From Bugulina stolonifera (taxonomy: Eukaryota > Bryozoa > Gymnolaemata > Cheilostomatida > Bugulidae), in assembly GCA_935421135.1 (NCBI GenBank), contig OW285190.1, positions 310,001 through 374,000 on the forward strand: a stretch of 64,000 nt of DNA, in the 5' to 3' direction. This document shows positions 14,801 to 25,991 of this stretch, in pieces. Position 1 is the first letter of the stretch; every line of letters begins with the position of its first letter. The position numbers were made by a program, and so were the translations under genes. A model generated the notes under the pieces. It saw only the letters and a list, made by a program, of their open reading frames with translations. It was not told the DNA's origin and made no database searches.

Positions 14801-17777
14801 CACAATGAAAACTTACTTTCATGCAATATTGAACATCTTTTACTAGTTTACAAACTAATAACTCAAATGAATTTGTCAAAAATCACAAATTTGACATTAT
14901 GTTTCATGTTTGCAAAGTTGAATATTGTATGGAAAGTACTGTTTTATTGATTTTCATTCAAATAATGCATTCTGAACGTTGCAAAAGTGACTGAAACACA
15001 TTGTTACAAACAGCAATTTGGTACAAAACACACTTAAAACTTACTTTCATGCAATATTGAACATCTTTTACTAGTTTACAAACTAATAACTCAAATCAAT
15101 TTGTCAAAAATCACAAATTTGACATTATGTTTCATGTTTACAAAGTTGAATATCGTATGGAAAGTACTGTTTTATTGATTTTCATTCAAATAATGCATTC
15201 TGAACGTTGCAAAAGTGAATGAAACACATTGTTACAAACAGCAATTTGGTACAAAACACACTTAAAACTTACTTTCATGCAATATTGAACATCTTTTACT
15301 AGTTTACAAACTAATAACTCAAATGAATTTGTCAAAAATCACAAATTTGACAATATGTTTCATGTTTACAAAGTTGAATATTGCATGCAAAGTCATGTTT
15401 TATTGATTTTCATTCAAATTATGCATACTGAACATTGCAAAAGTGAATGAAACACATTGTTACAAACAGCAATTTGGTACAAAACACACTTAAAACTTAC
15501 TTTCATGCAATATTGAACATCTTTTACTAGTTTACAAACTAATAACTCAAATGAATTTGTCAAAAATCACAAATTTGACAATATGTTTCATGTTTACAAA
15601 GTTGAATATTGCATGCAAAGTCATGTTTTATTGATTTTCATTCAAATTATGCATACTGAACATTGCAAAAGTGAATGAAACACATTGTTACAAACAGCAA
15701 TTTGGTACAAAACACACTTAAAACTTACTTTCATGCAATATTGAACATCTTTTACTAGTTTACAAACTAATAACTCAAGTGAATTTGCCAAAAATCACAA
15801 ATTTGACATTATGTTTCATGTTTGCAAAGTTGAATATTGCTTGCAAAGCCATGTTTTATTGATTTTTATTCAAATTATGCAGTCTGAACATTGCAAAAGT
15901 GAATGAAACACATTGTTGCACACAGCAATTTGGTACAAAACACAATGAAAACTTACTTTCATGCAATATTGAACATCTTTTACTAGTTTACAAACTAATA
16001 ACTCAGGTGAATTTGTCAAAAATCCCGAATTTGCATTATGTTTCATGTTTGCAAAGTTAAATATTGTATGCAAAGTCATGTTTTATTGATTTTCATTCAA
16101 ATTATGCATTCTGAACATTGCAAAAGTGACTGAAACACATTGTTACAAACAGCAATTTGGTACAAAACAAACTTAAAACTTACTTTCATGCAATATTGAA
16201 CATCTTTTACTAGTTTACAAACTAATAACTCAAGTGAATTTGTCAAAAATCACAAATTTGACATTATGTTTCATGTTTGCAAAGTTGAATATTGCTTGCA
16301 AAGCCATGTTTTATTGATTTTCATTCAAATTATGCAGTCTTAACATTGCAAAAGTGAATGAAACACATTGTTGCACCCAGCAATTTGGTACAAAACACAA
16401 TGAAAACTTACTTTCATGCAATATTGAACATCTTTTACTTGTTTACAAACTAATAACTCAAGTGAATTTGTCAAAAATCACAAATTTGACATAATATTTC
16501 ATGTTTGCAAAGTTGAATATTGCTTGCAAAGCCATGTTTTATTGATTTTTATTCAAATTATGCAGTCTGAACATTGCAAAAGTGAATGAAACACATTGTT
16601 GCACACAGCAATTTGGTACAAAACACAATGAAAACTCACTTTCATGCAATATTGAACATCTTTTAGTAGTTTACAAACTAATAACTCAAGTGCATTTGTC
16701 AAAAATCACAAATTTGACATTATGTTCCATGTTTACAAAGTTGAATATTGCATGGAAAGTCATGTTTTATTGATTTTCATTCAAATTATGCATACTGAAC
16801 ATTGCAAAAGTGAATGAAACACATTGTTACAGACAGCAATTTGGTACAAAACACAATGAAAACTTACTTTCATGCAATATTGAACATCTTTTACTAGTTT
16901 ACAAACTAATAACTCAAGTGAATTTGTCAAAAATCACAAATTTGACATTATGTTTCATGTTTGCAAAGTTGAATATTGCGTGCAAAGCCATGTTTTATTG
17001 ATTTTTATTCAAATTATGCAGTCTGAACATTGCAAAAGTGAATGAAACACATTGTTGCAGACAGCAATTTGGTACAAAACACACTTAAAACTTACTTTCA
17101 TGCAATATTGAACATCTTTTACTAGTTTACAATCTAATAACTCAAGTGAATTTGTTAAAAATCACAAATTTGACATTATGTTTCATGTTTGCAAAGTTGA
17201 ATATTGCTTGCAAAGCCATGTTTTATTGATTTTTATTCAAATTATGCAGTCTGAACATTGCAAAAGTGAATGAAACACATTGTTGCACACAGCAATTTGG
17301 TACAAAACACAATGAAAACTTACTTTCATGCAATATTGAACATCTTTTACTAGTTTACAAACTAATAACTCAAGTGAATTTGTCAAAAATCACAAATTTG
17401 ACAATATGTTTCATGTTTACAAAGTTGAATATTGCATGCAAAGTCATGTTTTATTGATTTTCATTCAAATTATGCATACTGAACATTGCAAAAGTGAATG
17501 AAACACATTGTTACAAACAGCAATTTGGTACAAAACACAATGAAAACTTACTTTCATGCAATATTGAACATCTTTTACTAGTTTACAAATTAATAACTCA
17601 GGTGAATTTGTCAAAATTCACAATTCTGACATTATGTTTCATGTTTACAAAGTTGAATGTTGCATGCGAAGTCATCTTTTATTGATTAAAATCGCAAATT
17701 GTGCATTCTTAACATTGCAACAGTGACTGAAAGACATTGTTACAAACAGCAATTTGGTACAAAACACACTGAATACT
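8895..17777. repeat. Higher-order repeat copy 2, about 8.9 kb (39 units)
   Basis: Second copy of the large block, 8883 bp long. The 11-bp shortfall against copy 1 is mostly one 10-bp deletion near 13113. Its interior holds a local duplication: seven units at 9296-10892 match 11121-12716 in the same order. A related, slightly expanded version starts at 14303. The marker unit at 8816-9031 (GCAACAGTGACTGAAAGAC with TTCAAGCAAGATTGAAC) recurs at 17699-17914. Confidence 0.75.
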
Positions 17778-18690
17778 TACTTTCAAGCAAGATTGAACAT
17801 CTTTTACTAGTTTTCAAACTAATAACTCAAGTGAATTTGTCAAAAATCACAAATTTGACATTATGTTTCATGTTTACAAAGTTAAATGTTGCATGCAAAG
17901 TCATGTTTTATTGATTTTCATTCAAATTATGCATTCTGAACATTGCAAAAGTGACTGAAAGACATTGTTACAAACAGCAATTTGGTGCAAAACACAATGA
18001 AAACTTACTTTCATGCAATATTGAACATCTTTTACTAGTTTACAAACTAATAACTCAAATGAATTTGTCAAAAATCACAAATTTGACATTATGTTTCATG
18101 TTTGCAAAGTTGAATATTGTATGGAAAGTACTGTTTTACTGATTTTCATTCAAATAATGCATTCTGAACGTTGCAAAAGTGAATGAAACACATTGTTACA
18201 GACAGCAATTTGGTACAAAACACAATGAAAACTTACTTTCATGCAATATTGAACATCTTTTACTAGTTTACAAACTAATAACTCAAGTGAATTTGTCAAA
18301 AATCACAAATTTGACATTATGTTTCATGTTTGCAAAGTTGAATATTGCGTGCAAAGCCATGTTTTATTGATTTTTATTCAAATTATGCAGTCTGAACATT
18401 GCAAAAGTGAATGAAACACATTGTTGCAGACAGCAATTTGGTACAAAACACACTTAAAACTTACTTTCATGCAATATTGAACATCTTTTACTAGTTTACA
18501 ATCTAATAACTCAAGTGAATTTGTTAAAAATCACAAATTTGACATTATGTTTCATGTTTGCAAAGTTGAATATTGCTTGCAAAGCCATGTTGTATTGATT
18601 TTTATTCAAATTATGCAGTCTGAACATTGCAAAGGTGAATGAAACACATTGTTACCGACAGCAATTTGGTACAAAACACAATGAAAACTG
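17778..18690. repeat. Truncated third copy of the 8.9-kb block
   Basis: Units at 17951, 18179, 18407 and 18635 match copies 1 and 2 in order, including the rare GTTACCGACAGC variant at 18635 (also at 858 and 9752). Within the 18635 unit the match stops: AACTTAC becomes AACTGAC, and a new haplotype with GTCGAAAATC and AAATTTGTATACAAAG follows. This marks a junction between two array domains. Confidence 0.65.
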
Positions 18691-20568
18691 ACTTTCATGC
18701 AATATTGAACATCTTTTACTAGTTTACAAACTAATAACTCAAATGAATTTGTCGAAAATCACAAATTTGACATTATGTTTCATGTTTGCAAAGTTAAATT
18801 TGTATACAAAGTCATGTTTTATTGATTTTCATTCAAATTACGCATTCTGAACATTGCAAAAATGACTGAAACACATTGTTACAAACAGCAATTTGGTACA
18901 AAACACACTTAAAACTTACTCTCATGCAATATTGAACATCTTTTACTAGTTTACAAACTAATAACTCAAGTGAATTTGCCAAAAATCACAAATTTGACAT
19001 TATGTTTCATGTATGCAAAGTTGAATATTGCTTGCAAAGCCATGTTTTATTGATTTTTATTCAAATTATGCAGTCTGAACATTGCAAAAGTATATGAAAT
19101 ACATTGTTGCACACAGCAATTTGGTACAAAACACAATGAAAACTCACTTTCATGCAATATTGAACATCTTTTAGTAGTTTACAAACTAATAACTCAAGTG
19201 AATTTGTCAAAAATCACAAATTTGACATTATGTTTCATGTTTACAAAGTTGAATATTGCATGGAAAGTCATGTTTTATTGATTTTCGTTCAAATTATGCA
19301 TACTGAACATTGCAAAAGTGAATGAAACACATTGTTACAGACAGCAATTTGGTACAAAACACAATGAAAACTGACTTTCATGCAATATTGAACATCTTTT
19401 ACTAGTTTACAAACTAATAACTCAAGTGAATTTGTCAAAAATCACAAATTTGACATTATGTTTCATGTTTGCAAAATTGAATATTGCTTGCAAAGCCATG
19501 TTTTATTGATTTTTATTCAAATTATGCAGTCTGAACATTGCAAAAGTGAATGAAACACATTGTTGCACACAGCAATTTGGTACAAAACACAATGAAAACT
19601 TACTTTCATGCAATATTGAACATCTTTTACTAGTTTACAAACTAATAACTCAAGTGAATTTGTCAAAAATCACAAATTTGACATTATGTTTCATGTTTAC
19701 AAAGTTGAATATTGCATGCAAAGTCATGTTTTATTGATTTTCATTCAAATTATGCATACTGAACATTGCAAAAGTGAATGAAACACATTGTTACAGACAG
19801 CAATTTGGCACAAAACACAATGAAAACTGACTTTCATGCAATATTGAACATCTTTTACTAGTTTACAAACTAATAACTCAAGTGAATTTGTCAAAAATCA
19901 CAAATTTGACATTATGTTTCATGTTTGCAAAATTGAATATTGCTTGCAAAGCCATGTTTTATTGATTTTTATTCAAATTATGCAGTCTGAACATTGCAAA
20001 AGTGAATGAAACACATTGTTGCACACAGCAATTTGGTACAAAACACAATGAAAACTTACTTTCATGCAATATTGAACATCTTTTACTAGTTTACAAACTA
20101 ATAACTCAAGTGAATTTGTCAAAAATCACAAATTTGACATTATGTTACATGTTTGCAAAGTTAAATTTGTATACAAAGTCATGTTTTATTGATTTTCATA
20201 CAAATTACGCAGTCTGAGCATTGCAAAAGTGAATGAAACACATTGTTGCACACAGCAATTTGGTACAAAACACAATGAAAACTTACTTTCATGCAATATT
20301 GAACATCTTTTACTAGTTTACAAACTAATAACTCAAGTGAATTTGTCAAAAATCACAAATTTGACAATATGTTTCATGTTTACAAAGTTGAATATTGCAT
20401 GCAAAGTCATGTTTTATTGATTTTCATTAAAATTATGCATACTGAACATTGCAAAAGTGAATGAAACACATTGTTACAAACAGCAATTTGGTACAAAACA
20501 CACTCAAAACTTACTTTCATGCAATATTGAACATCTTTTACTAGTTTTCAAACTAATAACTCAAATGA

Positions 20569-20572
20569 ATTT
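20569..20572. other. Target-site duplication ATTT, left copy
   Basis: This ATTT lies just before the left inverted repeat and is repeated just after the right one at 23140-23143. The uninterrupted unit at 27130-27357 has a single ATTT at the matching position (unit positions 113-116). Confidence 0.8.
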
Positions 20573-20607
20573 GTGACCCCTGCTATCAGAATCAGACATC
20601 GGGAGGT
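20573..20607 (+). repeat. Left terminal inverted repeat of the transposon
   Basis: Pairs with the right terminus at 23105-23139. The first 21 bp match exactly, then there is one mismatch (A versus G), then seven more matching bases (GACATCG), then partial similarity. Confidence 0.85.
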
Positions 20608-21354
20608 ACCCAAAGATTTTGAGATATATATGTTTTCAGATGCAGAAATTTATGAGGATTTCAAATCTGTTTTCTTTTTTATTCTAGCACCAACGGTTCA
20701 ATTTTTATCAGGATAATACTGGGTCCATATCTGTCGATTTTCATAAAAAGGCGAACTGAGAAAATCTGGTTTAAAGTTTTCGAACCAATAATTTATTGTT
20801 TACACTATTCAGAACTTAGCAACGGGCATATCTAATTGACTTACATTGCTAGTTTTTACTGACTAGGGGTAAGAATGTGTGAGGAATCTGATGAAATAAC
20901 TAAAAACAATGTAAAAACAATATCTTGTGTCCCATCGCCACTTAAACAAGAGATACTGATTTCGGATTTTCGACAAAAACAGTGAAAATGAACTTGTGCA
21001 CCAATTGCGATGGACAGGCTGCATTAACATAGATTTTAACACAGATTTCCATGCAAGTGAAATAGAAAATACTGCACATCTTGTAACAAGGTAACAAAAT
21101 GGTCTCTCATATGTGGGTAGCCCTGAGAAGGGTCTTTGAGGTAGGTAGGTTAGAACTATCCGGATTCCGCCACTCTGGTGAAATAGACCAAATTATGAAC
21201 TTCATTGAGTTGTAGTCTTTCCATAGTCCTTCTATTGCGAGATCAGATGGTAGCACCTTAACATCTGTTTTCTTGAATCCTGTTGAGAGTATGTTGTGTA
21301 TTAATAATTTTGACAGTGAAAAAATAAGACAAACAAAAACTTAAGCGTAGCAGA
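20608..21354. other. Transposon interior, left part, no gene seen
   Basis: About 750 bp of moderately AT-rich sequence with no ORF of note on either strand and no match that I recognise. Its right third (about 21120-21354) may be the body of the tRNA-derived SINE whose head lies at 21355-21427. Confidence 0.5.
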
Positions 21355-21427
21355 TGTAGAAGACTAGATTTGAACTCTGGACCTCCAGATTACAAACCCA
21401 CATGCTTAACCATTAGCTCACTGTGAC
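21355..21427 (-). pseudogene. Degenerate tRNA-like sequence, probable head of a tRNA-derived SINE
   Basis: On the minus strand TGAGCTAATGGTTAAGCATG resembles an RNA polymerase III A box and tRNA D arm, and AGAGTTCAAATCT about 45 bases on resembles a B box and T arm. The loop TTTGTAA between them would place anticodon TGT (threonine). The anticodon stem has only about four weak pairs, the T stem about two, and no convincing acceptor stem is visible. That argues against a working tRNA and fits the head of a SINE or a tRNA fossil. The SINE body, if present, would run toward lower coordinates (about 21120-21350); I did not find its end or flanking duplications. Confidence 0.5.
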
Positions 21428-21852
21428 TTGCTAGCTATCACAAAACATGTGCAGTCATACAACAAGATACTGAAAGCTGATAGCTGATGTATGCATAGCT
21501 TTGCCACAAAGCTTTTTACTGCTAGTTTTTTTGGAAATGATCACTGCACTTTAGTACTTGAAGGAGGAAGGCAGAGGTTATGGGAGACAGATAAAATACA
21601 TGTAAGTGCATAATACTAGTAGATTCAAACTATGTGTATGTTTACTACTGCAGTATTAGAGCAATGTGATACATGTATAATAATGCAGTGTACCTACGTA
21701 TTACAATATTTGGGTATGATCTGTAATGCGGACGGACTTATGTAATCTGCCTTCATCTTTGCTTTTTAGCAACAGAGGCCCATTCTGGAATCAATGATAA
21801 TGAAAATTATATCAGGAAGAGAAGGTTTATTGCCTGTAGAAAATCAACTTAC

Positions 21853-22076
21853 CTGGAATCCATCCTAGGAGGGCTAGTGCATGGATAGAGCCGACTGCAT
21901 TCAGGAAGTCCACTATAAGCTTGGCCAAAGTTGACTGCTTTGATGTTGTAACTTGAAGTCGCTGAAGTTGAAGGGAGTTGTACCACACTCCTTATAATGA
22001 CTTGACAAGGCTAGAAATAGAGGAGGCGTCCCACTGCTGTTCATACACATAAAAGCCTGGCAACAGATTGATGTTC
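21853..22076 (-). pseudogene. Exon-like remnant B inside the transposon
   Basis: Bounded on the minus strand by TTTGTAG (AG at 22078-22077) and a consensus donor CCAG|GTAAGT (GT at 21852-21851). Of 224 bp, one frame is open throughout except for a single TAA. Before the stop it reads NINLLPGFYVYEQQWDASS, and after it the segment ends in LLGWIP. A second frame is open for most of the length, which weakens the case. Its phase fits splicing to remnant A across a 333-bp gap, but that join would include stops. No family is recognised. Confidence 0.25.
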
Positions 22077-22409
22077 CTACAAATAGTCATGGATACCTTG
22101 GACATAAATTGTTTTACTTAATAACTTGAGATAAATACATGTACATGTATATACTCACTTATGTGAGTTTTCAACCTATGTTATTGATTCTAATGTAATG
22201 TACATGTGATGCACATTGGTTACTCAAATAGGATAATAAGGGTAGGATATGTGGTAAGTCACATGTATGTGTAGTACACATGGAGATTGCAGCAGAACTA
22301 ATTTTGAAGTATGAGCTAAACTTTATCTTTACTAGTGAAATAGCCTCAGCCTATAATTCAGGTAGCTTAATGTCATACTAACCATTTGATTGATGAAATA
22401 GTTGCTCAC

Positions 22410-22625
22410 CTTCATAATGGAAATCTTTACAAAGTATTTTCTCTTCTTGGCCTTGTGGGAATTAGTAGAAGCGGACAGAATTGACTATTGTGGGAGAGAT
22501 TTTGCTTAATAAATTTTAGGAGATCTAGTAATGTCTGGTCAAGAGCTGTGAGCACATCTCTCGCAGATTGAATAATTTCAACAGTAAAACTGGTAATGCT
22601 TGGCTTGGTAATAAGCTTGTGCATC
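22410..22625 (-). pseudogene. Exon-like remnant A inside the transposon
   Basis: Bounded on the minus strand by an acceptor-like TGATTTCAG (AG at 22627-22626) and a strong donor-like GAAG|GTGAGC (GT at 22409-22408). The 216-bp segment has one frame open for about 65 codons from an ATG right after the acceptor. It reads RMHKLITKPSITSF and so on with a mixed hydrophobic and charged pattern, then hits TAA; another frame is open toward the donor. I do not recognise a family. It may be a decayed exon of a transposon gene or a captured host fragment, or chance. Confidence 0.25.
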
Positions 22626-23104
22626 CTGAAATCACTCAAAAGTCTTTAACAACAGGATTATTGATAATTATAATTTTGAAGAATTTTCACAATTTTTACG
22701 CTATTATTATCAATATCTCCCAGTATATCAGGGCCATCCTGGGCCTCAGGTGTGTGTAGCCACACCTAAATTAATGGCATAAAGCTAATCTCTTTCCTCT
22801 CCTTTACTTTCTCGGTCAGAAAAGTCTTCAGCAAGATCCATAAAGTAACAATATTGATTTAAATAATCAAAGCGAGTAAAATCCTGGTCCCACCATGTGC
22901 CTCCATGATAAGTCACGTGACTCCATTAGCAACGACTTTGAACGAAGTTTACACCTATTTATGCTGTACTGATTGCTAATTGGTTAGTAGAAAGTGAAAG
23001 AGCATGCTTCAATTAGTATAATAACATTGAAAGCTGAGAATCAGCATGGTAAGTTTCAGTTTAGCTTTTTGGACTTTGAGCGCTTATTGCGTGGAAGTCA
23101 ATTC
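22626..23104. other. Transposon interior, right part, no gene seen
   Basis: About 480 bp without a supported gene. It holds the 10-bp palindrome GTCACGTGAC at 22912-22921, an E-box-type site. Being upstream of the exon-like remnants on the minus strand, it could be part of an old promoter, but no other promoter signal was found. An ORF that runs from here across the right terminus into the satellite is treated as chance. Confidence 0.4.
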
Positions 23105-23139
23105 ACCGCGCGATGTCCGATTCTGATAGCAGGGGTCAC
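23105..23139 (-). repeat. Right terminal inverted repeat of the transposon
   Basis: Read on the minus strand it starts GTGACCCCTGCTATCAGAAT, as at the left end. The satellite continues immediately after it with ATTTGTCAAAAGTCAC. Confidence 0.85.
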
Positions 23140-23143
23140 ATTT
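23140..23143. other. Target-site duplication ATTT, right copy
   Basis: Second copy of the 4-bp duplication, directly followed by GTCAAAAGTCAC, which completes the interrupted satellite unit. Confidence 0.8.
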
Positions 23144-24167
23144 GTCAAAAGTCACAAATTTGACATTATGTTTCATGTTTGCAAAGTTGAATATTGTATG
23201 GAAAGTACTGTTTTATTGATTTTCATTCAAATAATGCATTCTGAACGTTGCAAAAGTGACTGAAACACATTGTTACAAACAGCAATTAGGTACAAAACAC
23301 ACTTAAAACTTACTTTCATGCAATATTGAACATCTTTTACTAGTTTACAAACTAATAACTCAAGTGAATTTGTCAAAAATCACAAATTTGACATTATGTT
23401 TCATGTTTGCAAAGTTAAATATTGTGTACAAAGTCAAGTTTTATTGATTTTCATTCAAATTACGCATTCTGAACATTGCAAAAATTACTGAAACACATTG
23501 TTACAAACAGCAATTTGGTACAAAACACACTTAAAACTTACTCTCATGCAATATTGAACATCTTTTACTAGTTTACAAACTAATAACTCAAGTGAATTTG
23601 CCAAAAATCACAAATTTGACATTATGTTTCATGTATGCAAAGTTGAATATTGCTTGCAAAGCCATGTTTTATTGATTTTTATTCAAATTATGCAGTCTGA
23701 ACATTGCAAAAGTATATGAAATACATTGTTGCACACAGCAATTTGGTACAAAACACAATGAAAACTCACTTTCATGCAATATTGAACATCTTTTAGTAGT
23801 TTACAAACTAATAACTCAAGTGAATTTGTCCAAAATCACAAATTTGACATTATGTTTCATGATTACAAAGTTGAATATTGCATGGAAAGTCATGTTTTAT
23901 TGATTTTCATTCAAATTATGCATACTGAACTTTGCAAAAGTGAATGAAACGCATTGTTACAGACAGCAATTTGGTACAAAACACAATGAAAACTGACTTT
24001 CATGCAATATTGAACATCTTTTACTAGTTTACAAACTAATAACTCAAGTGAATTTGTCAAAAATCACAAATTTGACAATATGTTTCATGTTTACAAAGTT
24101 GAATATTGCATGCAAAGTCATGTTTTATTGATTTTCATTAAAATTATGCATACTGAACATTGCAAAA

Positions 24168-25991
24168 GTGAATGAAACACATTGTTACAAACAGCAATTT
24201 GGTACAAAACACACTCAAAACTTACTTTCATGCAATATTGAACATCTTTCACTAGTTTTCAAACTAATAACTCAAATGAATTTGTCAAAAGTCACAAATT
24301 TGACATTATGTTTCATGTTTGCAAAGTTGAATATTGTATGGAAAGTACTGTTTTATTGATTTTCATTCAAATAATGCATTCTGAACGTTGCAAAAGTGAC
24401 TGAAACACATTGTTACAAACAGCAATTTGGTACAAAACACACTTAAAACTTACTTTCATGCAATATTGAACATCTTTTACTAGTTTACAAATTAATAACT
24501 CAAGTGAATTTGTCAAAAATCACAAATTTGACATTATGTTTCATGTTTGCAAAGTTAAATATTGTGTACAAAGTCAAGTTTTATTGATTTTCATTCAAAT
24601 TACGCATTCTGAACATTGCAAAAATTACTGAAACACATTGTTACAAACAGCAATTTGGTACAAAACACACTTAAAACTTACTCTCATGCAATATTAAACA
24701 TCTTTTACTAGTTTACAAACTAATAACTCAAGTGAATTTGCCAAAAATCACAAATTTGACATTATGTTTCATGTATGCAAAGTTGAATATTGCTTGCAAA
24801 GCCATGTTTTATTGATTTTCATTCAAATTATGCATACTGAACTTTGCAAAAGTGAATGAAACGCATTGTTACAGACAGCAATTTGGTACAAAACACAATG
24901 AAAACTGACTTTCATGCAATATTGAACATCTTTTACTAGTTTACAAACTAATAACTCAAGTGAATTTGTCAAAAATCACAAATTTGACAATATGTTTCAT
25001 GTTTACAAAGTTGAATATTGCATGCAAAGTCATGTTTTATTGATTTTCATTAAAATTATGCATACTGAACATTGCAAAAGTGAATGAAACACATTGTTAC
25101 AAACAGCAATTTGGTACAAAACACACTCAAAACTTACTTTCATGCAATATTGAACATCTTTCACTAGTTTTCAAACTAATAACTCAAATGAATTTGTCAA
25201 AAGTCACAAATTTGACATTATGTTTCATGTTTGCAAAGTTGAATATTGTATGGAAAGTACTGTTTTATTGATTTTCATTCAAATAATGCATTCTGAACGT
25301 TGCAAAAGTGACTGAAACACATTGTTACAAACAGCAATTTGGTACAAAACACACTTAAAACTTACTTTCATGCAATATTGAACATCTTTTACTAGTTTAC
25401 AAATTAATAACTCAAGTGAATTTGTCAAAAATCACAAATTTGACATTATGTTTCATGTTTGCAAAGTTAAATATTGTGTACAAAGTCAAGTTTTATTGAT
25501 TTTCATTCAAATTACGCATTCTGAACATTGCAAAAATTACTGAAACACATTGTTACAAACAGCAATTTGGTACAAAACACACTTAAAACTTACTCTCATG
25601 CAATATTAAACATCTTTTACTAGTTTACAAACTAATAACTCAAGTGAATTTGCCAAAAATCACAAATTTGACATTATGTTTCATGTATGCAAAGTTGAAT
25701 ATTGCTTGCAAAGCCATGTTTTATTGATTTTTATTCAAATTATGCAGTCTGAACATTGCAAAAGTATATGAAATACATTGTTGCACACAGCAATTTGGTA
25801 CAAAACACAATGAAAACTCACTTTCATGCAATATTGAACATCTTTTAGTAGTTTACAAACTAATAACTCAAGTGAATTTGTCAAAAATCACAAATTTGAC
25901 ATTATGTTTCATGTTTACAAAGTTGAATATTGCATGGAAAGTCATGTTTTATTGATTTTCATTCAAATTATGCATACTGAACTTTGCAAAA
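24168..25991. repeat. Four-unit (912-bp) tandem duplication
   Basis: Units at 24168 and 25080 are identical at the translated level, and the following units (24396/25308 and 24624/25536) correspond, giving a 912-bp step. The unit at 24624 is a recombinant that lacks one whole unit present in the neighbouring 23484-23939 and 25536-25991 stretches. A related block flanks the transposon, from 23256. Confidence 0.7.

Larger units (their letters stand above)
1..20572. repeat. 228-bp satellite array, left segment (about 90 units)
   Basis: Head-to-tail copies of a 228-bp unit. Taking the GTGA of GTGAATGAAACACATTG as unit position 1, units start at 174, 402, 630, 858 and so on, with only rare 1-bp shifts (for example before 1999 and before 6104). 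One hand-counted unit is about 28% GC and has no CpG. Units differ at a limited set of diagnostic sites: AATGAAAAC versus ACTTAAAAC near position 46, AAATGAATT versus AAGTGAATT near 107, and GCATGCAAAG, GCTTGCAAAG or GTATGGAAAG near 168. Many left-segment units carry GACTGAAAGAC or AAAATCCCGAATTTGC variants that are rare or absent in the right segment. The array is open at the left window edge, and its first unit is partial. No gene, promoter or RNA gene is seen within it. Confidence 0.98.
20573..23139. mobile_element. DNA transposon with terminal inverted repeats, likely non-autonomous
   Basis: A 2567-bp non-satellite segment interrupts a satellite unit. It begins GTGACCCCTGCTATCAGAAT and ends with the reverse complement. 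The inverted repeats match for about 28 bp with one mismatch and then degrade. ATTT is duplicated on both sides (20569-20572 and 23140-23143). Removing the insert plus one ATTT restores a unit that appears uninterrupted at 27130-27357. No long ORF or recognisable transposase is present, so a non-autonomous or decayed element is likely. A 4-bp duplication occurs in several eukaryotic superfamilies (for example Sola and Chapaev). The ends do not look like hAT, mariner or piggyBac, and I cannot assign a superfamily. Confidence 0.85.

Noticed and set aside
21355..21427. Functional tRNA-Thr gene
   Set aside because: The anticodon and T stems are mostly unpaired and no acceptor stem is visible, so it is reported as a tRNA-like or SINE remnant.
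20573..23139. hAT-type element because of the CAGGGGTC string at the right end
   Set aside because: That string reads outward at the terminus rather than inward from the end, and the duplication is 4 bp rather than 8 bp.
22994..23263. 89-codon plus-strand ORF
   Set aside because: It runs from the transposon interior through the inverted repeat into the satellite, so it arose by the insertion and has no protein character of its own.
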